From NCBI GenBank assembly GCA_015069495.1, contig SVIN01000002.1:37246-101245 (forward strand): a stretch of DNA of 64,000 nucleotides, given 5' to 3'. Below the pieces are notes generated by a model. That model saw only the letters and a program-made list of their open reading frames with translations, did not search any database and was not told the origin of the DNA. The first letter of the stretch is position 1, and each line of letters starts with the position of its first letter. This stretch comes from Clostridiales bacterium (GTDB taxonomy: Bacteria > Bacillota > Clostridia > Christensenellales > Borkfalkiaceae). Below are positions 53,002 to 61,500 of this stretch, one piece after another. The position numbers and the translations under genes are program-made.

Positions 53002-53900
53002 ATTTTACCGATAACGGACGACAAATCCTTCTGCATCGCTACGCAAGCCTCACGCGCCGCATCATAATACGTACCGCCGTTCTTCTTATATGCGCACAAA
53101 ATCCCGCGGGAATTGTTCACTACGCCCCCCAAACCATTTGCGCCGAAACAGCTTTTCAACATCTCTGCGTTACCGCCCTGCGCACCATAACCAGGAATCA
53201 AGAAGAAGGTATGAGGCAACACCGCGCGAAGACGAGCCGCTTCCGTAGGATGGGTCGCACCAACAACCGCACCGACTGCCGAATAGCCGTATTTACCAAT
53301 CGTGCTTTCGCCCCACTTTTCCACCAAACCGCCAACGTATTCGTACATAGGCATACCGTTATCCAATACCATGTTTTGGATTTCCGCGCCCGAAGGGTTG
53401 GACGTTTTTACAAGCACGAAAATACCCTTGTCATATTTTTCGCACTGTTCTACGAAGGGTACAATCCCATCCGAACCAAGATATCCGTTGACCGTTACGT
53501 AATCGGAAGGGAACGCCTTGATGATTTCGTCGTTGACCTGCGTTTCGCCCAAAAATGCCTTTGCATAGCAAGATGCGGTCGAACCGATATCGTTGCGTTT
53601 CGCGTCCGCAATCACCACCAAGCCCTTTTCCGCCGCGTATTTCAAGGTTTCGTAATACGCTTTCATACCCGCAACGCCATACATTTCATAATACGCGATT
53701 TGCACCTTTACCGAAGGTACGATATCATACACGCTGTCAATGATTTTCTTGTTAAATTCTAACACTCTTTCCGCAACGTCCTCAAACGTTTTCGCACCTG
53801 CACGCATATCATCGGGCAAGTAATCAAACAACGTATCCAAGCCTACGCAGGTAGGATTTTGCATGGCAATAATGCCGTCAATCAATTTATCCGTAATCAT
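52992..53900 (-). CDS. pyrF: Orotidine 5'-phosphate decarboxylase
   Basis: A 302-residue OMP decarboxylase of the longer (type 2) subfamily, producing UMP. The catalytic Asp-Lys network is in VIADAKRNDIGSTA, with PTCVGLDTLFDYLP at the N-terminus and IPGYGAQGG as phosphate-binding block. The ATG at 53900 sits 9 nt after AGGAG; an in-frame GTG two codons upstream is too close to the site. Its final residues and stop come from an inserted repeat edge. Follows pyrC by 14 nt. Confidence 0.95.
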   Translation of the reverse strand: MITDKLIDGIIAMQNPTCVGLDTLFDYLPDDMRAGAKTFEDVAERVLEFNKKIIDSVYDIVPSVKVQIAYYEMYGVAGMKAYYETLKYAAEKGLVVIADAKRNDIGSTASCYAKAFLGETQVNDEIIKAFPSDYVTVNGYLGSDGIVPFVEQCEKYDKGIFVLVKTSNPSGAEIQNMVLDNGMPMYEYVGGLVEKWGESTIGKYGYSAVGAVVGATHPTEAARLRAVLPHTFFLIPGYGAQGGNAEMLKSCFGANGLGGVVNNSRGILCAYKKNGGTYYDAAREACVAMQKDLSSVIGKMAT

Positions 53901-53914
53901 AATCACTTTCTCCT

Positions 53915-55177
53915 TTATGCTTGGTATTTAATATCACCGTCGACAATCGTATATTTCACAACGCCTTGTAATTCCATGCCCTTGAACGGATTGTTTTTGC
54001 CCTTGCTGACAAAGTTTGCAGGGTCAATCGTCCAAGTTTCGTCCAAATCCGCAATCATCAAATCAGCAACGCCGCCTTCTTTGATTTCACCGCCGTCCAA
54101 ACCCAAAATCTGTGCAGGGTTGTAAGACATCTTGTCTGCAATTTCATTCAAACTCAACACGCCCGCGTTGTACAAATACTTAATTGCAAACCCGAACGAA
54201 GTTTCAATACCGCTGATACCAAACGCCGCATAGCCGTATTCTACGTCCTTATCATCCGCATGATGAGGCGCGTGGTCGGTTACGATACAATCAATCGTAC
54301 CGTCCTTTAACCCTTCCAAAATCGCTTGTTTGTCGATTTCTTCACGAATGGGCGGATTCACTTTCGTGTTCGTGTCATAGGTAAGAATTACGTTATCCGT
54401 TACCGAGTAGTAATGAGGGCAGGTTTCCGCCGTAACTTTTACCCCCGCTTGTTTCGCACTGCGAATCAAACGCACACCGCTATGGGTGGACACGTGACAA
54501 ATATGCACCTCGGCGTCCAAACTTTCCGCAAGGGCAATATCGCGGGCGATAATGACGTCTTCCGCCGCACGGGGAATCCCTCTTAACCCCGCAATCGTCG
54601 CGCTTAAACCTTCGTTTACAACGCCGCCGTCCACCAAATCCTTATCTTCGCAATGGCAAAGACATTTGATGTCAAAGCCCTTGGCGTATTCCATCGCAAG
54701 ACGCATCAAACGTGCATTCTTTACCGTGACACCATCGTCGGAAATAGCCACCGCACCCGCCTTTTTCATGCCTGCGATTGCCGCCATTTCCTGACCTTGC
54801 AAACCTTTCGTGATTGCCCCGATGGGGTGAATTTTACAAAGGTTGACTTCCTTTACGCGCGCCTTGATGTAAGTCACCACGACTTTGTTGTCCGTCACGG
54901 GGTTGGTGTTGGGCATACAGCAAATCTGCGTAAACCCGCCCTTTACCGCCGCCTTTGCGCCGCTTTCGATATCTTCTTTGCGTTCGAACCCAGGTTCGCG
55001 CAAATGTACGTGCATATCAATCAAACCAGGAAAAACGTACTTCCCTGCAGCATCAATTTCTTGAGATCCATCGGCAGGAATGCTGTCCGCGATTTGTGTA
55101 ATTTTACCCTTTTCAATCAAAAGATCTTTCTTTTCTACGGAGTTTTTTAATACCACGTTGCCGTTTCTAATAATCAT
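53915..55177 (-). CDS. pyrC: Dihydroorotase
   Basis: A 420-residue class I dihydroorotase, cyclising carbamoyl-aspartate to dihydroorotate. Zinc ligands are in IDMHVHLREPG, later His residues are in CLCHCEDK and VHICHVSTHSG, and VTDHAPHHADDK holds the catalytic Asp. Length matches the bacterial type. It lies between pyrB (12 nt) and pyrF (14 nt) in the operon. Confidence 0.96.
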   Translation of the reverse strand: MIIRNGNVVLKNSVEKKDLLIEKGKITQIADSIPADGSQEIDAAGKYVFPGLIDMHVHLREPGFERKEDIESGAKAAVKGGFTQICCMPNTNPVTDNKVVVTYIKARVKEVNLCKIHPIGAITKGLQGQEMAAIAGMKKAGAVAISDDGVTVKNARLMRLAMEYAKGFDIKCLCHCEDKDLVDGGVVNEGLSATIAGLRGIPRAAEDVIIARDIALAESLDAEVHICHVSTHSGVRLIRSAKQAGVKVTAETCPHYYSVTDNVILTYDTNTKVNPPIREEIDKQAILEGLKDGTIDCIVTDHAPHHADDKDVEYGYAAFGISGIETSFGFAIKYLYNAGVLSLNEIADKMSYNPAQILGLDGGEIKEGGVADLMIADLDETWTIDPANFVSKGKNNPFKGMELQGVVKYTIVDGDIKYQA

Positions 55178-55189
55178 ACCCGTTTCTCC

Positions 55190-56107
55190 TTATCTCGCAT
55201 CATTCAAAAGCGCAAGTATCGCCATACGCACCGCTACACCCGAAAGCACTTGGTCTTCGATATGGCTTCTTTCATGGTCAATGACCGCGCTGGTCAATTC
55301 TACCCCGCGATTCACGGGACCGGGGTGCAAGATGATTGCGTTGGGTTTTGCGTACGCCAAATGCTTTTCATCCACACCGTAGTTCGCCGCATATTCGCCA
55401 AGCGAAGGGAAATTGCCCGCTTGCTGTCTTTCCAACTGGATGCGCAAGCCCATGACGACGTCTACGCCGTCCAATGCTTCTTCGCGGGATTTACAAAGCT
55501 TTGCGCCCAACTGATCCATCCCCTTGGGAATCAGTGTTTCAGGTGCAAACATGCGGACTTCCGCACCCATGGTCTTCAAACCGAAGAGATTGGATTTTGC
55601 CACGCGGGAATGTTTGATATCCCCTAAAATAGCAACCTTCAAACCTTTCAGCGTACCAAAAGTTTCACGCATCGTCAACATATCCAACAAGGCTTGCGTA
55701 GGGTGTTCATTTACCCCGTCGCCCGCATTGAGGACCCCTGCCTTGACCGTCTTTGCCAAAAGGTGGGGCGCCCCGCCCATCGGGTGACGCATAACGATAA
55801 AATCATTTTTCTGCGCATCCAACGTTTTACCCGTATCAATCAAGGTTTCCCCTTTTGCCACCGAAGAGGTGGATGCCTCGATATTGACCACGGTCGCATC
55901 GAGATATTTTGCAGCTTGTTCAAAACTAGTACGTGTACGCGTGCTGTTTTCGTAGAAAAGAATGGTCACCGTCTTGTCTTTTAAATACGACATCTTCTTT
56001 TCACCTGCGCGGATACGGTTTTTAAACGTCTGCGCCAAATCAAGGATTTCCGTGATTTCCGCTTCCGTTGCGTCAATCAAACCAAGCAAATCTTTTCTGT
56101 TTAACAT
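55190..56107 (-). CDS. pyrB: Aspartate carbamoyltransferase catalytic subunit
   Basis: A 305-residue enzyme making carbamoyl-aspartate, the first committed step of pyrimidine synthesis. The carbamoyl-phosphate site YENSTRTRTSFEQAA and HPTQALLDMLTM are exact family motifs, and GPVNRGVEL lies near the end. No regulatory pyrI and no pyrR adjoin, and the leader is too short for PyrR-type attenuation. GGAGG precedes the ATG. First gene of pyrBCFKDE. Confidence 0.97.
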   Translation of the reverse strand: MLNRKDLLGLIDATEAEITEILDLAQTFKNRIRAGEKKMSYLKDKTVTILFYENSTRTRTSFEQAAKYLDATVVNIEASTSSVAKGETLIDTGKTLDAQKNDFIVMRHPMGGAPHLLAKTVKAGVLNAGDGVNEHPTQALLDMLTMRETFGTLKGLKVAILGDIKHSRVAKSNLFGLKTMGAEVRMFAPETLIPKGMDQLGAKLCKSREEALDGVDVVMGLRIQLERQQAGNFPSLGEYAANYGVDEKHLAYAKPNAIILHPGPVNRGVELTSAVIDHERSHIEDQVLSGVAVRMAILALLNDAR

Positions 56108-56140
56108 GTCTGCCTCCCGTGTAATCTTTTTTCATCTATT

Positions 56141-56169
56141 AGTATACCACTTTTTTTCAATATTGTAAA
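56141..56169 (-). promoter_or_regulatory. Promoter of the pyrBCFKDE operon
   Basis: TTTACA (complement of 56164-56169), 17 nt, TATACT (complement of 56141-56146); only about 30 nt separate it from pyrB. Confidence 0.75.
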
Positions 56170-56248
56170 GGGTTGTGCTTATATTTTTTTCACCAATCAA
56201 ATCTCTTTTAAGAAACATCGCAACACGCGATTTCTCAGTGAAAATAAA

Positions 56249-56944
56249 TCAATAAATTTTCACGAGGTTAAAGTTTACTTTATCGCAAGAAGCGAGGATA
56301 TATTCCACCCCGTTTTTCTCCGTTTTTAACGGGAAATAGAAACTGCCGTGGATATGTCCAAAAACAACTTTGTCCACGTTGTTTTGTTCAAAAAGCTGTG
56401 TAAACAGCGTGTCCTCCTTTTTACCATTGAAGGGTGGATAATGTATCAATGCGATTTTGGTGTCGCCCTCCTGCGCCAACTTGTCCGCATCCAAAAACGC
56501 CAAACGGAAACGTTCCGCTTCACGCAGGTACAATTTTTGGTCTTGATCGGTATAATCATTACTGCCTGGACAGGTCCAACCGCGCGAGCCTACAATGACG
56601 AAGTTTTCAATGCGCACCGCGTCTGTTTGCAGAAAAATAAAGCTGTCGTTAGGCGCTAAGTCGCGAAGCTTCGTGATACCGTTCCACCAATAATCATGGT
56701 TACCGCGGATAAAGACTTTTTTCCCTGGTAAATCGGCAAGCATACCCAAATCGATAAGCGCGTCCGACATCTTCATCGCCCAACTGATATCCCCCGAAAT
56801 CAAGACGATATCGTCAGGTTGTACCTTGGCAAGCCAATCGGATTTAATTTTCTCGAAATGCCCTTCCCAACCCGTACCGAAAATATCCATCGGCTTGTCC
56901 GCGGTCGTGGAAAGATGCAAATCGCTAATCGCATAAATATTCAT
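56249..56944 (-). CDS. Calcineurin-like metallophosphoesterase
   Basis: A 231-residue cytoplasmic phosphoesterase with all metal motifs: DLHL near residue 8, GDISWAMK, GNHDYWWNGI, a His in IHYPPF and GHIHGSFYF. The size and short WWNG insertion fit the YkuE-like or uncharacterised bacterial branch. No ribosome binding site precedes the ATG; a TATAAT only 6 nt upstream suggests a leaderless mRNA. Substrate unknown. Confidence 0.87.
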   Translation of the reverse strand: MNIYAISDLHLSTTADKPMDIFGTGWEGHFEKIKSDWLAKVQPDDIVLISGDISWAMKMSDALIDLGMLADLPGKKVFIRGNHDYWWNGITKLRDLAPNDSFIFLQTDAVRIENFVIVGSRGWTCPGSNDYTDQDQKLYLREAERFRLAFLDADKLAQEGDTKIALIHYPPFNGKKEDTLFTQLFEQNNVDKVVFGHIHGSFYFPLKTEKNGVEYILASCDKVNFNLVKIY

Positions 56945-56950
56945 GGATTT

Positions 56951-56979
56951 ATTATAACAGTTATTAGGTGAAAAAGCAA
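56951..56979 (-). promoter_or_regulatory. Candidate leaderless promoter of the phosphoesterase gene
   Basis: TTGCTT, 17 nt, TATAAT (complement of 56951-56956), ending 6 nt before the ATG, so transcription should begin at or within a few bases of the start codon. Confidence 0.5.
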
Positions 56980-56983
56980 GAAA

Positions 56984-57010
56984 AAAACGGCGTTTTTTTC
57001 GCCGTTTTTT
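56984..57010 (-). terminator. Terminator of the unknown gene at 57036-57698
   Basis: AACGGCG / CGCCGTT stem with A-run before and T-run after on either strand. Confidence 0.8.
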
Positions 57011-57035
57011 GCGATACCGTTCATAGAACGGTGGT

Positions 57036-57698
57036 TTATTTGTCCCTGCAACAGCCCTTGCTGTTCCCTTGCGGGTACAAAGGCAGTTCGAAGAACCCCG
57101 CGCAAACCTCTTGCGAGTATTCTTGTAAGGGCGGAATCATGCAATAACCATAGGACGGAACAAGCACTTCCACCGACATTGCGATTTTGATAATCATGGT
57201 CACGCAAAGGCTAACGCTGAAGCCCTGCGTCTCGTCGTTATACACCCCGTCAGGCGCAACCACGCTGACCAACGCACGCACCGAAAAAGGCATAATGGAC
57301 GGGGCAGGTACGTAAAGAAACGCATCTACTGGCAAAGAAACGGTTGCCGTTGCACTGCCGTCTATCCCGTTTGCATCGGTGAATAAAACTTCCACAGGCA
57401 CGCTGGCGGTGGCTTGCACGCGGGCGCATTGTTTGTCGGGTTGGCGTTCAACCGTAAGGTTGGTCACGGCCGCTTCCGCAGACACCGAACGCGCGCTGAC
57501 AAACGTCAAAGGATATGTAACGGTCGCGGGTGTGATATCGGTCAAAGTCAATGCATAATTTTCAAGACGGGTTTGTTTGATCCCTGCATCGAAAATTTTC
57601 TCCGCCTGAATACAAACCTTTTCCATCAACCCATTTAAGGGATTGCCCGTGATAGAACCAGGGCATTTATCCGATTGGAAATTGGAAAAAAAGGACAT
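57036..57698 (-). CDS. Unknown beta-rich cysteine-containing protein, possible coat-type
   Basis: A 220-residue protein I cannot name. It begins MSFFSNFQSDKCPGSITGNP and has seven or eight spaced cysteines (DKCPG, EKVCIQ, DKQCARV, LCVTM, GYCMIP, EVCAG, GCCRDK). The middle is rich in Val, Ala and Thr, resembling beta-sandwich architecture. No signal peptide or membrane helix. Clostridia carry similar proteins of unknown role, and a spore-coat-like function is only a guess. AGGAGG precedes the ATG, and a terminator follows. Confidence 0.65.
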   Translation of the reverse strand: MSFFSNFQSDKCPGSITGNPLNGLMEKVCIQAEKIFDAGIKQTRLENYALTLTDITPATVTYPLTFVSARSVSAEAAVTNLTVERQPDKQCARVQATASVPVEVLFTDANGIDGSATATVSLPVDAFLYVPAPSIMPFSVRALVSVVAPDGVYNDETQGFSVSLCVTMIIKIAMSVEVLVPSYGYCMIPPLQEYSQEVCAGFFELPLYPQGNSKGCCRDK

Positions 57699-57834
57699 GG
57701 TTTACCTCCTGTTACGAACCGCCTGAAAGGTAAAATTTCGGCGCGCTCGCTGTTATCGTTACTTAGTATATTGTATGAGCTTTACAAGCAAGATTGTGCA
57801 TATTTGTGGGGGAGTTTTTAATGTTTACATCTAT

Positions 57835-57977
57835 ATGGCTTCCCTTGTGAGGGAAGCTGTCCTGAGCGTGAAACGCAGTGAATCGAAGGACTGATGAATA
57901 GTCACATAAACACCTCATCAGTCATTCAGCTCGTTTACACATCGCATTCATGACAGCTTCTCCCGCTGGAGAAGCCA
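57835..57977. repeat. Dispersed repeats: GGGAAGCTGTCCTGAG and 75-bp unit
   Basis: CCTTGTGAGGGAAGCTGTCC with TGAATCGAAGGACTGATGA is followed by the 75-bp unit (about 57905-57977) that nearly matches 37505-37580. Together with 57981-58053 these account for most of the gap before the LysM gene. Confidence 0.6.
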
Positions 57978-57980
57978 TAA

Positions 57981-58053
57981 ACACTGCAAAATACACGAAA
58001 CTAACTATAAACACGCACGAAAAGACACCTTACTGCGTGCAACGTCAGGTTGC
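57981..58053. repeat. Copy of the 122-bp family after the LysM gene
   Basis: AAACACGCACGAAAAGACACCTTACTGCG, split here by about 10 nt from GCAACGTCAGGTTGCC, which abuts the LysM stop codon. The linker GTGAATTG also occurs at the junction and contains the TGA stop. Confidence 0.65.
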
Positions 58054-58057
58054 CAAT

Positions 58058-58342
58058 TCACCCTATAACCACTCTCATCCCAATATAAAACACGTCCGTA
58101 CCGTTCAGCGCGCGGTAGTTTTCCTCGCTTCCGCACAGCAGAATTTTCGTATCCCCCTCTTGCACTATGTAGATATTCCCCCGCTCACTGGGGATTTGCA
58201 AAATCTGCCCCGCATAAGGCGGGGAAGTAAGCTTATTGATTTTTACAAGTAAAAATTGCGACACGGAAAAATAGTCGGCAATCTCCGCCAAAGTTTGTCC
58301 TTTTTTAACCTGATAAAATTGTCGTTGTTGAGTTTTCAGCAT
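58058..58342 (-). CDS. Small LysM-domain protein
   Basis: A 94-residue protein with one clear LysM glycan-binding domain (FYQVKKGQTLAEIADYFSVSQFLLVKINKLTSP...QILQIP) and a second, degenerate one (IYIVQEGDTKILLCGSEENYRALNGTDVFYIGMRVVI). LysM binds peptidoglycan or spore coat. No signal peptide, as in spore or cell-wall accessory LysM proteins of Clostridia. The start codon lacks a good ribosome binding site, so the start is less certain. Its TGA stop lies inside a GTGAATTG sequence. Confidence 0.78.
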   Translation of the reverse strand: MLKTQQRQFYQVKKGQTLAEIADYFSVSQFLLVKINKLTSPPYAGQILQIPSERGNIYIVQEGDTKILLCGSEENYRALNGTDVFYIGMRVVIG

Positions 58343-58365
58343 ACATAGTTATATGCGCTTTTCGG

Positions 58366-58406
58366 CAAAAAAATGAAAGCGCAGAAGTATTTTCTTCCAC
58401 GCTTTC
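58366..58406 (-). terminator. Terminator of LRR gene 3
   Basis: GAAAGCG / CGCTTTC stem followed on the minus strand by ATTTTTTTG; located after the hairpin array that adjoins the LRR stop codon. Confidence 0.65.
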
Positions 58407-58422
58407 TTGTTTTAATTTTATC

Positions 58423-58520
58423 CACAACGCCCACAGGGCATATCGTACGCCAACGGCGTATATCGTATTGCGTTAGCAATATATCGTATGCGTAGCATAT
58501 ATCGCGCATTAAAGATGCCC
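58423..58520. repeat. Linker-hairpin array, ATATCG class, abutting LRR gene 3
   Basis: From CCACAACGCCC: stems GCCCACAGGGC, TACGCCAACGGCGTA, TATTGCGTTAGCAATA, TATGCGTAGCATA and GCATTAAAGATGC, separated by TATCG linkers, ending exactly at the LRR stop codon. Ordered like the array at 21892-21997. Confidence 0.8.
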
Positions 58521-61500
58521 TTACCAAGCCGTCGGCACTCCGTCCACGTAATGCCAGCAACCGCTTGTTTCCGTTTCACTGTAATAACACGTCTTTGCCT
58601 CGGTCAGATTTTTATTGTTCGAGTCAATCGTAATATCCTTCCATTCATCCGCTGTACCATGATAATATACGTTTGTCAACGAGATACAATAATAAAATGC
58701 ATAATACTCAATATTCGTCACGAAAGCGGGTATTTCCACACTCGTCAATGAATCACAAAAAGCAAACGCATACCAACCAATACTCGTCACCGAATCCCCC
58801 AGCTTCACGTTTCTCAAGAACTTGCAACGATAAAACGCACCATCGCCAATACTTGTCACCGAATTAGGAATCGTAAACGATCTGTCCGTTTTCCCAATGG
58901 CATATTGTATCAGCGTTTTGCCGTCTTTGCTGTATAAATTGCCGTCTATCGATTGATATACTTCATTACCTTCCGATACGGTTATGTTTGTCAATAAGCC
59001 ATATTGATAGAAGACGTAACAACCAATACTTGTTATCGAATCCCCCAGCTCCACGTTTGCCAATGCATTGCATCTATAAAATATCCCTGTGAAACGATTC
59101 ATCACCGCTTGGCTGTTCACTTTCACGCTTGTCAACGAAGTGCAATAAGCAAACGCAGAAGAACCAATATTCGTTACGGATTCCCCAATTTCCACGCTTA
59201 TCAACGAGCCGCAAAAAGAGAACGCCCCATAACCAATCGTCGTCACCGATTCACCGATTTCCACACTTGCCAATACATAGCAATCAGCGAACGCAGAAGA
59301 GCCAATACTCGTCACTGCATTAGGGATTGCCACGCTTGTCAACGAAGTGCAATAAGCGAACGCAGAATCACCAATACCCGTCACCGAATCAGGAATTGTC
59401 ACGTTTGTCAACGAGTCGCAATTATAGAACGCATAAGAGCCAATACTCGTTACTGTGTCGGGAATCATAAAATCCCCGTCCGTTTTCCCCACGGCATATT
59501 GTATCAAGGTTTTACCGTCTTTGCTGTATAAATTGCCGTCTATCGATTGATATGCCTCGTTAGATTCCGATACGGTTATGCTTGTCAATGAATAGCAAGA
59601 AGAGAACGCCGCATACCCGATGCTTGCCACCAAATCACCGATTACCACGCTTGTCAACGAGTCACAATTATAGAACGCCCTGTCGCCAATACTCGTTACC
59701 GAATCACCGATTACCACACTTGCCAAAGAGTAGCAACAAGAGAACGCCTCATCACCAATACTCGTCACGGAATCACCGATTACCACGCTTGTCAACGAAT
59801 CGCAAAGATAGAACGCAGAATAACCAATACTCGTTACCGAATCAGGAATTTCCACACTTATCAACGAACCGCAATATGCAAACGCTTCACGGCCGATGCT
59901 CGTCACGGAATCAGGGATTGCTACGCTTGTCAACGAATCGCAGGAATAGAACGCATAATCACCAATCCACCTCACAAAATCAGGGATAATAAACGAAGTG
60001 TCCGTTTTTCCCACGGCATATTGTATCAGCGTTTCACCGTCTTTGCTGTATAAATTGCCGTCTATCGATTGATACGCCTCGTTAGATTCCGATACGGTTA
60101 TGTTTGTCAATGAATAGCAAGAAGAGAATGCCTCGCCACCAATATGCGTCACTGAGGCAGGAATCACCACGCTTCTCAATGAGGTGCAATAATCGAACGC
60201 CCCATAACCGATGCTCGTCACTGAATCAGGGATTTCCATGCTTATCAGCGCGTCGCAATTATAGAACGCATAATAACCGATACTCGTCACCGAATTAGGA
60301 ATTTCCACGCTTGCCAACGAGTCGCAATTATAGAACGCATAATAACCGATACTCGTCACCGAATTAGGAATTTCCACGCTTGCCAACGAGTCGCAATAAT
60401 AGAATGCATAAGAACCGATACTCGTCACCGATTCACCAATTACCACGCTCGTCAATGCATTACACCCATCAAATATATCACTAAAATTATTCACCGCCGT
60501 TTGGCTGTTCACGTCCACACGTTTTAACGAGGAGCAAGCATAGAACGCCCCTTCGCCAACACTCGTCACCGAATCAGGAATTACCACGCTCGTCAATGCG
60601 GTGCAATCCTTAAACGCATACTCGCCAATACGCGTCACAGGAATTCCTTCATGCATAGTCGGAATGACCACATTTCTATCCGTACAAGTACCAATCCCTG
60701 TCAACGAATAGGAAGTGCCATCCTCATTCAGCGCATATTCTAACCCCTTACTGCTTAAAACCGTTTCCCAAGCGGTAAGCACACCATCCTCGTAATGCCA
60801 CCATTCCCCGTCTTGGGTGGGTTTATTTGCGCTGTAATAATATCTTGTTGCATAAATTAAATCTTCGTTATACGAACCAAACGAAATATAACTCCATTCT
60901 ACTGCCGTACCATGATAGTATATACTTGCCAACGAGTCGCAATATCTGAACGCTTCATAACCTATGCTCGTCACCGAATCAGGAATCACCACGCTTGTCA
61001 ACTTGTCGCAATATCTAAACGCACCATTACCTATACTCGTCACTGAATTACCAATCGCCACGCTTGTCAACGAGTCGCAGTCTTCAAACGCATAATCACC
61101 AATATTCGTCACAGAATCAGGGATTACCATGCTTGTTAACGAATAGCAAAGATAGAACGCCCAATTACCTATACTCGTCACCGAATTAGGGATTACCATG
61201 CTTGTTAACGAATCGCAATAAGCAAACGCATTATCACCAATACTCGTCACTGAATCGCCAATCTCCACGCATGTCAACAAGGTGCATTCATAGAACGCAT
61301 TATCACCAATATCCGTCACGGAATCAGGGATTTCCACGCTTGTCAACTTGTCGCAATTTTCGAACGCCTCATCACCAATATTCGTCACTGAATCAGGGAT
61401 GATAAACGACTTATCCGCTTTACCAATCGCATATTGTATCAAAATTTTACCATCTTTGCTGTATAAATTGCCGTCTATTGATTGATATGCCTCATTATCT

